From ZC4RG20 sp963702105 (GTDB lineage: Bacteria > Pseudomonadota > Gammaproteobacteria > Steroidobacterales > Rariloculaceae), in the NCBI GenBank assembly GCA_963702105.1, contig OY969712.1, positions 558,001 to 622,000 of the forward strand: a stretch of 64,000 bases of DNA. The letters run 5' to 3'. Under the pieces are notes generated by a model. The model was not told the DNA's origin and searched no databases. It was given only the letters and a program-made list of their open reading frames with translations. A program made the position numbers and the translations under genes. This document shows positions 33,539 through 42,942 of the stretch, piece by piece. The stretch's first letter is position 1. The number at the start of each line of letters is the position of its first letter.

Positions 33539-35089
33539 ATGGCGGGCAAAGGCAACATGAAGGTCTACGTTCCGTCCGATACGACGGCCCGCTCCGTCGG
33601 CGCCGACGGCGTGGCGGCCGCGATCGCCGAAGAGTCGGCGCGCCGCGGCGAGCCGGTCACGGTCGTGCGCAACGGCTCGCGCGGGCTGTACTGGCTCGAG
33701 CCGCTCGTCGAGGTCGAGGTGAACGGCGAGCGAAGGGCCTACGGCCCCGTGACGCGCGCCGAGGTTCCGGGTCTCTTCGAAGCCGGCTTCCTCGGCGGCG
33801 GCGAGCATCCGAAGGCGCTCGGCCCGACCGAGGCGATCCCGTATCTCGCCAGGCAGACGCGGCTCACGTTCGCCCGCGTCGGGCTCATCGACCCGCTCTC
33901 GATCGAGGACTACAAGGCCCACGGCGGCTTCCGCGGCCTCGAGAAGGCTGCGGGGCTCGGCGGCCGCGAGATCGTGGACATCGTGACCGAGTCGGGCCTG
34001 CGCGGCCGCGGCGGCGCCGCGTTCCCGACGGGCATCAAGTGGAACACCGTGCTCGGCGCCGCGGCGCCGCAGAAGTACGTGGTCTGCAACGCGGACGAGG
34101 GCGATTCGGGCACGTTCGCTGACCGCATGATCATGGAGAGCGACCCCTACGTGCTCATCGAGGGCATGACGATCGCCGGGCTCGCCGTCGGCGCGACGCA
34201 GGGGTACCTCTACATCCGCGCCGAGTATCCGCAGGCCATCCGGACGATGCGCGAGGCCATCGAGAAGGCCGAGGCCGGAGGCTATCTCGGCGACCAGCCT
34301 CTCGGCGCGGACCGCGCGTTCCGGCTCGAGGTGCGCGAGGCGGCGGGGGCGTACATCTGCGGCGAGGAGACTTCGCTGCTCGAGAGCCTCGAGGGCAAGC
34401 GCGGCACCGTGCGCTATCGGCCGCCGTTGCCGGCGCACAAAGGCCTGTTCGGCGCCCCGACCGTCGTCAACAACGTGGTGTCGCTTGCGACGGTGCCGAT
34501 CATCCTCGACAAGGGCGCGCAGTACTACAAGGATCTCGGCACGGGCCGCTCGCGCGGCACGTTGACGGTCCAACTCGCGGGCAACGTCAAGCACGGCGGC
34601 CTCGTCGAGCTCGCGTTCGGGCCGAAGCTCAGCGAGCTGCTCTACGACTTCGGCGGCGGCTCTGCCTCGGGCCGGCCCATCCGTGCCGTGCAGGCCGGCG
34701 GTCCGCTCGGCGCGTACCTGCATCCGTCGCAGTTCGAGACGCCGCTCGACTACGAGGCCTTCGCCGCCCTCGGCGCGTTGATCGGCCACGGCGGCCTCGT
34801 CGTTTTCGACGACACCGTGGATATGGGCCAGCAGGCCCGCTTCGCGCTCGAGTTCTGCGCGATCGAATCCTGCGGCAAGTGCACGCCTTGCCGCATCGGC
34901 GCGACGCGCGGCGTCGAGGTCATCGACCGCATCCTCGGCGGCGAGAACGAGAAGACGAACCTGCAGCTTCTGCGCGAGCTCTGCGACACGATGGTCGCGG
35001 GCTCGCTCTGCGCGTTGGGCGGCATGGCGCCGTACCCCGTGCAAAGTGTGCTGAATCATTTTCCCGAAGACTTGAGGGCGCGCGGCTGA
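33539..35089 (+). CDS. fdsB: NAD-dependent formate dehydrogenase beta subunit (NuoF-like)
   Basis: A 516-residue NuoF-like flavoprotein with an extra N-terminal thioredoxin-like segment of about 100 residues, as in FdsB. GRGGAAFPTGIKWN (FMN/NAD site), CNADEGDSGTFADRM, and the C-terminal [4Fe-4S] ligands ESCGKCTPCRIGATRG are all present. It passes electrons from formate oxidation to NAD in the cytoplasm. It is in the operon between fdsG and fdsA. Confidence 0.94.
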   Translation: MAGKGNMKVYVPSDTTARSVGADGVAAAIAEESARRGEPVTVVRNGSRGLYWLEPLVEVEVNGERRAYGPVTRAEVPGLFEAGFLGGGEHPKALGPTEAIPYLARQTRLTFARVGLIDPLSIEDYKAHGGFRGLEKAAGLGGREIVDIVTESGLRGRGGAAFPTGIKWNTVLGAAAPQKYVVCNADEGDSGTFADRMIMESDPYVLIEGMTIAGLAVGATQGYLYIRAEYPQAIRTMREAIEKAEAGGYLGDQPLGADRAFRLEVREAAGAYICGEETSLLESLEGKRGTVRYRPPLPAHKGLFGAPTVVNNVVSLATVPIILDKGAQYYKDLGTGRSRGTLTVQLAGNVKHGGLVELAFGPKLSELLYDFGGGSASGRPIRAVQAGGPLGAYLHPSQFETPLDYEAFAALGALIGHGGLVVFDDTVDMGQQARFALEFCAIESCGKCTPCRIGATRGVEVIDRILGGENEKTNLQLLRELCDTMVAGSLCALGGMAPYPVQSVLNHFPEDLRARG

Positions 35090-35117
35090 AGCCGCGCGCG
35101 CAATGGGAGAGAAGCAA

Positions 35118-37994
35118 ATGAGTGAAGCCTATCAGCCGTATCGACGAGCCAGGGACTTCGGCACGCCGGCCAGCGAGTCCGAGAGCCAGGTCACGCTGAC
35201 GATCGACGGCGAGGAGGTCAGCGTGCCGGCCGGCACGACCGTGCTGCGGGCCGCCGCGAGCGCCGGCATCAACATCCCGAAGCTCTGCGCGAGCGACAAC
35301 CTCAAGCCTTTCGGTTCCTGCAGGCTGTGCCTCGTCGAGATCGAGGGCGCCAGAGGCGTCCCGGCCTCGTGCACGACGGAGGTGCGCGAAGGCATGAACG
35401 TCACGACGCAGAGCAAGCGTCTCGCGGATCTGCGCCGCAACGTCATGGAGCTGTACATCTCCGACCACCCGCTCGACTGCCTGACGTGCCCGACGAACGG
35501 GGACTGCGAGCTGCAGGACATGGCCGGCGCTGTCGGGCTGCGCGAGGTTCGCTACGGGTTCCAGGGCGAGAACCACCTGGATGCCGAGAAGGACACGAGC
35601 AACCCGTATTTCACGTTCGATCCGAGCAAGTGCATCGTCTGCTCGCGCTGCGTGCGGGCGTGCGAGGAAGTGCAGGGCACGTTCGCGCTCACGATCGAGG
35701 GCCGCGGCTTCGATTCGAAGGTGGCCGCAAGCCAGAACCAGCCTTTCCTCGACTCCGAATGCGTTTCCTGCGGCGCCTGCGTGCAGGCTTGCCCGACCGC
35801 GACGCTGACGGAGAATTCGCTCATCGAGATGGGCCAGCCCGAGCACTTCGTGGTCACGACGTGCGCTTACTGCGGTGTCGGCTGCTCGTTCCGAGCCGAG
35901 ATGAAGGGTGAGGAAGTCGTGCGCATGGTGCCGAACAAGGACGGCAAGGCCAATCACGGCCACTCCTGCGTCAAGGGCCGCTTCGCGTTCGGCTATGCGA
36001 CGCACAAGGACCGCATCACGACGCCGATGATCCGCGACTCGATTCACGAGCCATGGAAGGAAGTCTCCTGGGAGGAGGCCATCTCCTTCGCGGCGCAGAA
36101 GCTCAAGGGCATCCAGGCCAAGTACGGCAAGGGTGCGATCGGGGGCATCACCTCCTCGCGCTGCACGAACGAGGAGACCTACCTGGTCCAGAAGCTCGTG
36201 CGCGCGGCCTTCGGCAACAACAACGTAGACACCTGCGCGCGCGTGTGCCACTCGCCCACGGGCTACGGCCTGAAGGCCACGCTCGGCGAGTCCGCGGGCA
36301 CGCAGGCGTTCGACTCGGTCATGAAGGCCGACGTCATCATGCTCTGCGGTGCCAACCCGACCGACGCGCACCCGGTCTTCGCTTCGCAGATGAAGCGCCG
36401 GCTGCGCGAGGGCGCGAAGCTCATCGTCGTGGACCCGCGGGCCATCGACCTCGTGCGCTCGGCACACGTCGAGGCCGACTACCACCTCGCGCTCAAGCCC
36501 GGCACGAACGTCGCCGTCGCGAACGCGCTCGCGCACGTGATCCTCGCCGAGGGGCTCGAGGCCAAGGAGTTCATCGCGCAGCGCTGCGAGAAGGACGCCT
36601 TCGAGGATTGGCGCAAGTTCATCCTCGAGGAGCGCAATTCGCCCGAGGCGGTCGAGCGCGAGACGGGCGTGCCGGCCGAGAAAGTGCGCGGCGCCGCGCG
36701 GTTGTTCGCCTCGGCGCCGAACGCGGCCATCTACTACGGCCTCGGCGTCTCCGAGCACAGCCAGGGCTCGACGATGGTCATGGCCATCGCGAACCTCGCC
36801 ATGGTCACGGGCAACATCGGCCGCGAGGGCACGGGCGTGAACCCGCTGCGCGGCCAGAACAACGTGCAGGGCTCCTGCGACATGGGCTCGTTCCCGCACG
36901 AGCTGCCGGGCTATCGGCACGTCTCGGACCCGGCCGTGCGCGCCCTGTTCGACAAGGAGTGGGGCGTCAGCGTGCTGCCCGAGCCGGGCTACCGCATCCC
37001 GAACATGTTCGACGCGGCCGTCGCGGGCCAGTTCAAGGGCCTCTACGTGCAGGGCGAGGACGTGGCGCAGTCCGATCCGGACACGAACCACGTCACGAAG
37101 GCGCTGTCCTCGCTCGAGTGCATGATCGTGCAGGACATCTTCCTGAACGAGACGGCGAAATTCGCGCACGTGTTCCTGCCGGGGTCCTCGTTCCTCGAGA
37201 AGAACGGCACGTTCACGAACGCCGAACGGCGCGTGTCGCCCGTGCGCAAGGTCATGGAGCCGCTCGCGCGCTACGAGGACTGGGAGGTCACGCAGCTGCT
37301 CTCGAACGCCATGGGCTATCCCATGAACTACACGCATCCGCGCGAGATCATGGCCGAGATCGCGCGCCTCACGCCGACGTTCGAGGGCTTCACCTACGAG
37401 AAGCTCGACAAGCTCGGCAGCATCCAATGGCCTTGCAACGAGGAGCACCCCGAGGGCACGCCGACGATGCACGTCGGCGAGTTCGTGCGCGGCAAGGGCC
37501 TGTTCCGCGTGACGCCGTACGTCGCGACGGACGAGCGCACCACGCCCATGTATCCGCTGCTGCTCACCACGGGCCGGATCCTGAGCCAGTACAATGTCGG
37601 CGCCCAGACGCGCCGCACGGAGAACCTGGCTTGGCACAGCGAGGACGTGCTCGAGATCCATCCGCACGACGCCGAGCAGCGCGGCATCCAGACCGGCGAC
37701 TGGGTCGGCCTCAAGAGCCGCGCCGGCGAGACGGTGCTGCGCGCCCTGATCACCGAGCGCGTGGCGCCCGGCGTCGTGTACACGACGTTCCACCACCCCG
37801 AGTCGGGCGCCAACGTCGTCACGACGGACAACTCGGACTGGGCCACGAACTGCCCCGAGTACAAGGTCACGGCCGTGCAGGCGCACAAGGTCACGGCGCT
37901 CTCCGAGTGGCAGCAGCGCTTCGAGGCCTTTACGGAGCAGCAGCAGGAATACCTGCGGCAGGCGCGGCACGGCCAGGAACAGACCGTGAGCTGA
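35118..37994 (+). CDS. fdsA: NAD-dependent formate dehydrogenase alpha subunit, molybdopterin
   Basis: The catalytic subunit, 958 residues from ATG 35118, chosen because GGGAGA sits about seven bases upstream; an ATG at 35103 would add five residues. The N-terminal NuoG-like part holds a [2Fe-2S] set (CASDNLKPFGSCRLCLVEIE) and ferredoxin-type clusters CIVCSRCVRACEE and CVSCGACVQACPT. Then comes the formate dehydrogenase core with CAYCGVGCSF for the [4Fe-4S] cluster. The metal ligand is Cys, in ARVCHSPTGYGL, so it is not a selenocysteine enzyme. The C-terminal MopB domain includes NVGAQTRRTENL. Oxidises formate to CO2. Confidence 0.95.
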   Translation: MSEAYQPYRRARDFGTPASESESQVTLTIDGEEVSVPAGTTVLRAAASAGINIPKLCASDNLKPFGSCRLCLVEIEGARGVPASCTTEVREGMNVTTQSKRLADLRRNVMELYISDHPLDCLTCPTNGDCELQDMAGAVGLREVRYGFQGENHLDAEKDTSNPYFTFDPSKCIVCSRCVRACEEVQGTFALTIEGRGFDSKVAASQNQPFLDSECVSCGACVQACPTATLTENSLIEMGQPEHFVVTTCAYCGVGCSFRAEMKGEEVVRMVPNKDGKANHGHSCVKGRFAFGYATHKDRITTPMIRDSIHEPWKEVSWEEAISFAAQKLKGIQAKYGKGAIGGITSSRCTNEETYLVQKLVRAAFGNNNVDTCARVCHSPTGYGLKATLGESAGTQAFDSVMKADVIMLCGANPTDAHPVFASQMKRRLREGAKLIVVDPRAIDLVRSAHVEADYHLALKPGTNVAVANALAHVILAEGLEAKEFIAQRCEKDAFEDWRKFILEERNSPEAVERETGVPAEKVRGAARLFASAPNAAIYYGLGVSEHSQGSTMVMAIANLAMVTGNIGREGTGVNPLRGQNNVQGSCDMGSFPHELPGYRHVSDPAVRALFDKEWGVSVLPEPGYRIPNMFDAAVAGQFKGLYVQGEDVAQSDPDTNHVTKALSSLECMIVQDIFLNETAKFAHVFLPGSSFLEKNGTFTNAERRVSPVRKVMEPLARYEDWEVTQLLSNAMGYPMNYTHPREIMAEIARLTPTFEGFTYEKLDKLGSIQWPCNEEHPEGTPTMHVGEFVRGKGLFRVTPYVATDERTTPMYPLLLTTGRILSQYNVGAQTRRTENLAWHSEDVLEIHPHDAEQRGIQTGDWVGLKSRAGETVLRALITERVAPGVVYTTFHHPESGANVVTTDNSDWATNCPEYKVTAVQAHKVTALSEWQQRFEAFTEQQQEYLRQARHGQEQTVS

Positions 37995-38004
37995 GCGCAT
38001 CGTC

Positions 38005-38235
38005 GTGGAAGTCAACAAGCTCATTCGCATGGCGAACCAGATCGCGGTCAACTTCGACTACGGTCAGGACAAGGACGCGCTCGTCGCGAGCGTCGCCGAT
38101 CATCTGCGGCGGTTCTGGAGCCCCGACATGAAGCAGCAGATCGTGTCGGCGTATCGCGGCGGCGACTCGGATCTCGATGCGCGGGCGGCGGCGGCCGTCG
38201 CGAAGCTTGCGGAGGGGATGCCTACGGCGGCCTGA
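38005..38235 (+). CDS. fdsD: Formate dehydrogenase delta subunit
   Basis: A 76-residue protein starting at GTG 38005, 10 bases after fdsA. VNKLIRMANQIAVNFDYG, then VADHLRRFWSPDMKQQI, is the FdsD pattern. Small subunit of FdsGBAD, thought to help assembly of the complex. About 183 bases follow without a clear gene; they contain one segment (38250-38275) with weak likeness to the hairpin-element core. Confidence 0.92.
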   Translation: MEVNKLIRMANQIAVNFDYGQDKDALVASVADHLRRFWSPDMKQQIVSAYRGGDSDLDARAAAAVAKLAEGMPTAA

Positions 38236-38418
38236 CCGCCCTGGGGCCCTCCTTGGCGCCCAGCGTCCCGACACGTCCTTGGACACCCGCCGCCGCTGTC
38301 TCGGTCACGTGGCGTGCGTGAACGACGCAAGAGCGGCCGTCGTATGACGAATACGGCGGCCGCCGTCGCGTTATCATCGCGCATGAGTCGCCGCCGAGGC
38401 CATTAGGACGGGCACCGC

Positions 38419-39282
38419 ATGGTCGATTTGAACGAAGCCCTGCGCCGGCAGAGCGTGCGGCACTTCGAGGTTCGCCGCGTCGGGCCCCGAGCCGGTGTCG
38501 AGGATGACGCCGTGGCCACCGAGGAGCCGCTCGAGATACGGCTCGGCTACTCGACGGCGGACGGCGCCCGGGCCGAGCGCAGCATCTCCGTCACGATGCG
38601 CACCCCGGGGAAGGATCAGGAGCTCGCGGCCGGGTTTCTGTACACGGAAGGCATCGTGCGCGGGCCCGCGGACATCGAATCCGTGGGTCCCTGCGGGCCG
38701 CCGGCGCCGAACGGGCTCGTCAACGTCGTGCGCGTCGAGCTGGCGCCGGGCGTGGAAGTGGATCTCGGGCGCCTCGAGCGCCATTTCTACACTTCGTCGA
38801 GCTGCGGAGTCTGCGGCAAGGCGTCGATCGAGGCCGTGGCCGTGCAGAGCCGCTTCGATCTCGCGGCCGCCGAGCTCGGCATTCGGTCCGAAGTGCTCGG
38901 CGGCCTGCCCGCCGCGCTGCGGGCCGAGCAGGAGGTGTTCGACCAGACCGGCGGGCTTCACGCCTCCGGGCTCTTCGATCCGGACGGCCGCATCGTGCTC
39001 GTGCGCGAGGATGTCGGCCGGCACAACGCGCTCGACAAGCTCATCGGCAACCGGCTCCTCGCGGGCGCGCTGCCGCTGACGGAGTTCGGAATCGTCGTGA
39101 GCGGCCGCTTGAGTTTCGAGCTCGTGCAGAAGGCCATGATGGCCGGGTGCCCGCTGCTCGCCGCGGTCGGCGCGCCTTCGTCCCTCGCCGTCGAGCTCGC
39201 GGCCGAGTTCGGGATGACGCTCGTGGGCTTCCTCAAGCGCGATCGTTTCAACGTCTACACGCGAACGGATCGCGTCTTGTAG
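38419..39282 (+). CDS. fdhD: Formate dehydrogenase accessory sulfurtransferase FdhD
   Basis: A 287-residue FdhD (FdsC) protein that transfers sulfur to the bis-MGD molybdenum cofactor before insertion in FdsA. The reactive Cys loop is SSCGVCGKASIEAV (about residues 130-143). GLHASGLFD, REDVGRHNALDKLIG and SGRLSFELVQKAMMAG are all diagnostic. It is the natural last member of the formate dehydrogenase locus. The start follows GACGGGCACCGC, a weak ribosome site. Confidence 0.95.
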   Translation: MVDLNEALRRQSVRHFEVRRVGPRAGVEDDAVATEEPLEIRLGYSTADGARAERSISVTMRTPGKDQELAAGFLYTEGIVRGPADIESVGPCGPPAPNGLVNVVRVELAPGVEVDLGRLERHFYTSSSCGVCGKASIEAVAVQSRFDLAAAELGIRSEVLGGLPAALRAEQEVFDQTGGLHASGLFDPDGRIVLVREDVGRHNALDKLIGNRLLAGALPLTEFGIVVSGRLSFELVQKAMMAGCPLLAAVGAPSSLAVELAAEFGMTLVGFLKRDRFNVYTRTDRVL

Positions 39283-39293
39283 CTCGGCCCCCC

Positions 39294-40571
39294 ATGCGCT
39301 TCAGGCTCTCCCGGTTCGGCGAACGGTTCACGCGCCCGACAGGCGCGTACGAGCTCATGGACGACATGGGCCGGGCGCTGGAAGCAGGATCCTCGGTCCT
39401 CATGCTGGGCGGCGGCAACCCGGGCAAGGTGCCCGCCGTCCTCGAGCGGCTGCGCGGCCGTCTCGCCGAAGTCGAGCGGAGCCCGGCCGATTTCGAGCGC
39501 ATGCTCGCCGACTACGCTCACCCGAGCGGCGAGATCGGGTTCCGGCGTGCGCTCGCGCGCATGCTCGCCAACGAGTACGGCTGGGCCATAACGTCCGACA
39601 ACATCGCGTTGACCGCCGGCAGCCAGGCGGCGTTCTTTCTACTGTTCAATCTCTTCGGTGGGGAGGGCCGCAGGATTCTGCTGCCCGCAACGCCCGAATA
39701 CGTGGGCTATGCCGACGTGGGCCTCACCGACGGGCTTTTCGTCGCGGCGCGCCCAACCGTCGAGGAACTGCCCGGGCGCCTGTTCAAGTACCATCCGGAC
39801 TTCGCACGCTTGCGCGTCGGAAACGATATCGGTGCGGTCTGCGTCTCACGCCCGACGAATCCGACGGGCAACGTGCTGACGGATGCCGAGATGGTAAAAC
39901 TCGAAGCGCTCGCGGCCGAGCGCGGCGTGCCGTTGATCGTCGACAGCGCCTATGGACCGCCGTTTCCGGACATCGTATTCACCGAAGCGCGGCCGATCTG
40001 GAACGACAACGTGATCCTGTGCATGAGCCTCTCCAAGCTCGGCCTGCCCGCGGTCAGGACCGGGATCGTCGTCGCCGAGGCGGACGTGATCGAGGCGCTG
40101 ACGCGGATGACGGCCGTGATGAATCTTGCCGTCGGCAGCGTCGGACCCGTGCTTCTCGAGCCGCTCGTCGAAAGCGGAGAGGTCGTCGAGCTGTCGCGGC
40201 GCCACGTGAAACCGTTTTACGAAGCCAAGGCGAAGCGCACGCTCGCGCTGCTCGAGCGCGAGCTCGACGGCGTCCCGTTTCGCGTGCACCGGCCGGAGGG
40301 CGCCTTCTTCCTTTGGCTCTGGTTTCCGGGGCTGCCCTTGACGAGTGCCGAGCTTTACGCCCGCCTCAAGGCTGCCGGCGTCTTCGTGCTGTCCGGGCAC
40401 TATTTCTTTCCAGGTCTCGACGAGCCCTGGCGGCATCGCGACGAATGCCTGCGCCTGTCCTATGCGCAGGACGAGGCCATCGTCGAGCAAGGCCTCGCAA
40501 TTCTCGCGCGCGAGGTTCGGGCCGTTTACGAATCGCGCTCCGCAAACGGACGCCCGGAGGCGGGAGCGTGA
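39294..40571 (+). CDS. avtA: Valine-pyruvate transaminase
   Basis: A 425-residue class I/II PLP aminotransferase from ATG 39294. The AvtA-specific N-terminus FTRPTGAYELMDDMG and LMLGGGNPGKVPAV are clear, with YAHPSGEIGFRRALA, VSRPTNPTGNVLTD, the Asp and Tyr of VDSAYGPPFPDIV, the PLP lysine in MSLSKLGLPAVRTG and a C-terminal CLRLSYAQ. It interconverts valine with pyruvate/alanine. The open frame extends upstream into fdhD, but the family start is here. pabB starts within its stop (GTGA). Confidence 0.92.
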   Translation: MRFRLSRFGERFTRPTGAYELMDDMGRALEAGSSVLMLGGGNPGKVPAVLERLRGRLAEVERSPADFERMLADYAHPSGEIGFRRALARMLANEYGWAITSDNIALTAGSQAAFFLLFNLFGGEGRRILLPATPEYVGYADVGLTDGLFVAARPTVEELPGRLFKYHPDFARLRVGNDIGAVCVSRPTNPTGNVLTDAEMVKLEALAAERGVPLIVDSAYGPPFPDIVFTEARPIWNDNVILCMSLSKLGLPAVRTGIVVAEADVIEALTRMTAVMNLAVGSVGPVLLEPLVESGEVVELSRRHVKPFYEAKAKRTLALLERELDGVPFRVHRPEGAFFLWLWFPGLPLTSAELYARLKAAGVFVLSGHYFFPGLDEPWRHRDECLRLSYAQDEAIVEQGLAILAREVRAVYESRSANGRPEAGA

Positions 40572-41944
40572 AGATCGCCGAGCTCGACTACGTGCCGGAC
40601 TCGGGCCGGCGCTTCCAGACGCTGCTGAACCGACCGTGGTGCGCGTTCCTCGACAGCGGGCGCGGCGGCCGCGAGGCCGACCGCTACGATATCCTGACGG
40701 CCGCGCCGTTCGCGACGCTCACGACGCGCGGTGCCGTGACCGAGATCGAGACCGCGGCCGGCACGCGGCGCTCCGAGCGCGACCCGCTCCAACTGTTGCG
40801 CGAATGCTTGGGCCCGCGCACTCCGGAGCGCTGCGGCCTCCCGTTCGTCGGCGGCGCACTCGGCTACTTCGCTTACGACCTCGGGCGCCGGTTCGAGCGG
40901 CTGCCGGAGGTGGCGGCCGCCGACATCGAGATGCCGGACATGGCCGTCGGCCTTTACGATTGGGCCGTCGTCGTCGATCACCACGAGCGTCGCAGCTGGC
41001 TCGTCGCGGCCGGCCGGGACGAGCGCACGCTCGCAGAGTGGGACGCGCTGCGCGAGAGCCTAGAGCGCCGCGTACCGCCGCCCGGCGAGCCGTTCGAGGT
41101 GCTCTCGGCCGTGACGGCGAGCTTCGATCGCGAGGCTTATGCCCGTGCCTTCGGTCAGGTCAAGGAGCACATCAGGCGCGGCGATTGCTATCAGGTCAAC
41201 CTCACGCAGCGCTTCGAGGCTGCGGTGCGGGGCCATCCCTGGTATGCGTACCGCGAGCTGCAGCGACTGAACCCCGCGCCATTCTCGGCCTATATCGGCT
41301 TGCCTTACGGCGCCGTGCTGAGCTCCTCGCCGGAGCGCTTCCTGCGGGTTCGGGAAGGGCTCGTCGAGACGAAGCCCATCAAGGGCACGCGTCCACGGTC
41401 GCCGGATGCGGCCGAGGACCGTGCGCTCGCCGAAGCGCTGCGCACGAGCATCAAGGACCGGGCCGAGAACGTCATGATCGTAGATCTGTTGCGCAACGAT
41501 CTGGGCAAGTCCTGCGAGCCGGGCAGCGTGCGAGTCTCGAAGCTCTTCGCGGTCGAGACCTTCGCCAGCGTGCATCACCTCGTGAGCACGGTCGAGGGAA
41601 GGCTTGCCCCGGGACGCGATGCGCTCGACCTGCTGCGCGGCGCGTTTCCGGGCGGCTCCATCACGGGAGCCCCCAAGACGAGGTCTATGCAGATCATCGA
41701 AGCGCTCGAACCGCAGCGGCGCAACGTGTATTGCGGCGCCATCGGATACATCGGCTTCGACGGCGCCATGGATCTGAACATCGCGATTCGCACGCTCGTG
41801 CAGTGCAAGGACCGCATCTATGCGTGGGCCGGCGGCGGCGTCGTCGCGGATTCCGAGGTCGACGCCGAGTACCAGGAGAGTCTCGACAAGGCCGCGGCGC
41901 TGCTCGGCGTGCTCAACGAACGGGTCGCGGGCGTCGCGAGCTGA
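40568..41944 (+). CDS. pabB: Aminodeoxychorismate synthase component I
   Basis: A 458-residue chorismate-using enzyme starting at a GTG that overlaps the avtA stop. It has the N-terminal TrpE-like domain, then GDCYQVNLTQRFEA, SSSPERFLRV, ETKPIKGTRPRS (the PIKGT form marks PabB; TrpE has PIAGT), DLLRNDLGKSCEPGSV, GGSITGAPKTRSMQII and VYCGAIGYIG. It makes aminodeoxychorismate for p-aminobenzoate and folate. The folate genes folK-folP lie 3 kb away on the other strand. Confidence 0.92.
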   Translation: MKIAELDYVPDSGRRFQTLLNRPWCAFLDSGRGGREADRYDILTAAPFATLTTRGAVTEIETAAGTRRSERDPLQLLRECLGPRTPERCGLPFVGGALGYFAYDLGRRFERLPEVAAADIEMPDMAVGLYDWAVVVDHHERRSWLVAAGRDERTLAEWDALRESLERRVPPPGEPFEVLSAVTASFDREAYARAFGQVKEHIRRGDCYQVNLTQRFEAAVRGHPWYAYRELQRLNPAPFSAYIGLPYGAVLSSSPERFLRVREGLVETKPIKGTRPRSPDAAEDRALAEALRTSIKDRAENVMIVDLLRNDLGKSCEPGSVRVSKLFAVETFASVHHLVSTVEGRLAPGRDALDLLRGAFPGGSITGAPKTRSMQIIEALEPQRRNVYCGAIGYIGFDGAMDLNIAIRTLVQCKDRIYAWAGGGVVADSEVDAEYQESLDKAAALLGVLNERVAGVAS

Positions 41945-41961
41945 AAGGCCTGCGCCGCTCG

Positions 41962-42942
41962 CTAAAAGAAGACCACGCCAAACCGCAGCGCGCCCACCGT
42001 CCGCCAGAACACAGCCAACGGCGGAATCAGCACGGAGGTCACGACGATCTCGGCGACGTGCGACAGGCACTTGCGGGCCGGCAAGAGCCTTGCGAGGCAG
42101 AGGCGCGCCGTGAGCAGACACCACAGCCCTGCGGCGCCGAAGGCCAAGGTTTGCGCGTGGAGCGCGGCGCCGGCCGCGGCGCCCGCGAGGCCGGCGACGA
42201 TGAGATAGTAGTCCCAGCGGGGGCTGCGGCGGATGCGCTGTCGGTATGCGAGGCGGTGTTTCTTGAACAGCAGGGCGTCGAAGAGAACCTTCTTCTGCTG
42301 GCGCAGGCTCACGCCCCAGGGCGCGCGCCGCACGGGGTGCACGACGACGGCTTCGGGCGCGTGGACGATGCGGGCGCCGCGGTCGAGCAGGCGGAAGAAC
42401 AGGTCCGAGTCCTCGCGCCAGGCGATCGCGAAGCGCTCGTCGAAGCCGCCGACCGCGTGCAGGGCCGCCTTGCGGCAGAAGCAGTTCGCCGTCGCAAATT
42501 CGGCCTGGGCGAGGCGGGCCGCGTCGAGCTCGTAGTCCGTGGGCGAGCGGCTCAGGGGCATTTCGATCCGGCCCCACGCAGCGTCGACTTCGCCGCCCGC
42601 GAAGACACAGAGCGCGGCGGAGAGCCAGCGCGGGTCCGGCACGGTGTCGTCGTCCGTGAAGGCGACGATGGGCGCGGCAGCGATCTTCCAGCCGACGTTG
42701 CGTGCGGCGGCCGGGCCCCGGTGCGCCGGCGAGCGATAGCGCAGGGCCGGGCCGCCTGCACGCCGCAGGCGGCTGCGCCAGGTCAGCGCGGTGCGGCGAG
42801 CTGCCTTGCTGGGGCCGTCGTGCACGACGACGATCTCGTAGGCGGAGCCCGGCAGATCCTGCTTGGCCAGGGCGGCGAGGCACCGGTCGAGCAGATCCAG
42901 CCGGCGATAGGTCGGCACGACGACGGAAATCCGCGGTCTCAT
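41962..42942 (-). CDS. Family 2 glycosyltransferase with C-terminal membrane anchor
   Basis: The 326-residue product starts at ATG 42942 and overlaps the upstream carbamoyltransferase stop (ATGA). Nucleotide-sugar motifs are SVVVPTYRRLDLLDRCLAAL, AARNVGWKIA, the metal-binding FTDDDTVPDPRWL and the base region WREDSDLFFRLLDRGARIVH. Two or three hydrophobic segments at the C-terminus (IVAGLAGAAAGAALHA, VVTSVLIPPLAVFW) anchor it. Paired with a carbamoyltransferase it may build a carbamoylated glycan or glycolipid; this pairing suggestion is inference. Confidence 0.85.
   Translation of the reverse strand: MRPRISVVVPTYRRLDLLDRCLAALAKQDLPGSAYEIVVVHDGPSKAARRTALTWRSRLRRAGGPALRYRSPAHRGPAAARNVGWKIAAAPIVAFTDDDTVPDPRWLSAALCVFAGGEVDAAWGRIEMPLSRSPTDYELDAARLAQAEFATANCFCRKAALHAVGGFDERFAIAWREDSDLFFRLLDRGARIVHAPEAVVVHPVRRAPWGVSLRQQKKVLFDALLFKKHRLAYRQRIRRSPRWDYYLIVAGLAGAAAGAALHAQTLAFGAAGLWCLLTARLCLARLLPARKCLSHVAEIVVTSVLIPPLAVFWRTVGALRFGVVFF

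Noticed and set aside
35118..37994. Selenocysteine formate dehydrogenase
   Set aside because: The metal-ligand position is a normal Cys codon in ARVCHSPTG and no in-frame TGA is present.
34920..38051. 1,043-codon minus-strand frame opposite fdsA
   Set aside because: It is the complement of the formate dehydrogenase genes and shows no motif; a GC-driven shadow.
38250..38275. Possible remnant of the hairpin-element core after fdsD (TCCTTGGCGCCCAGCGTCCC)
   Set aside because: It is similar to the core's right half but short, and in GC-rich DNA such likeness can be chance; there are no paired arms.
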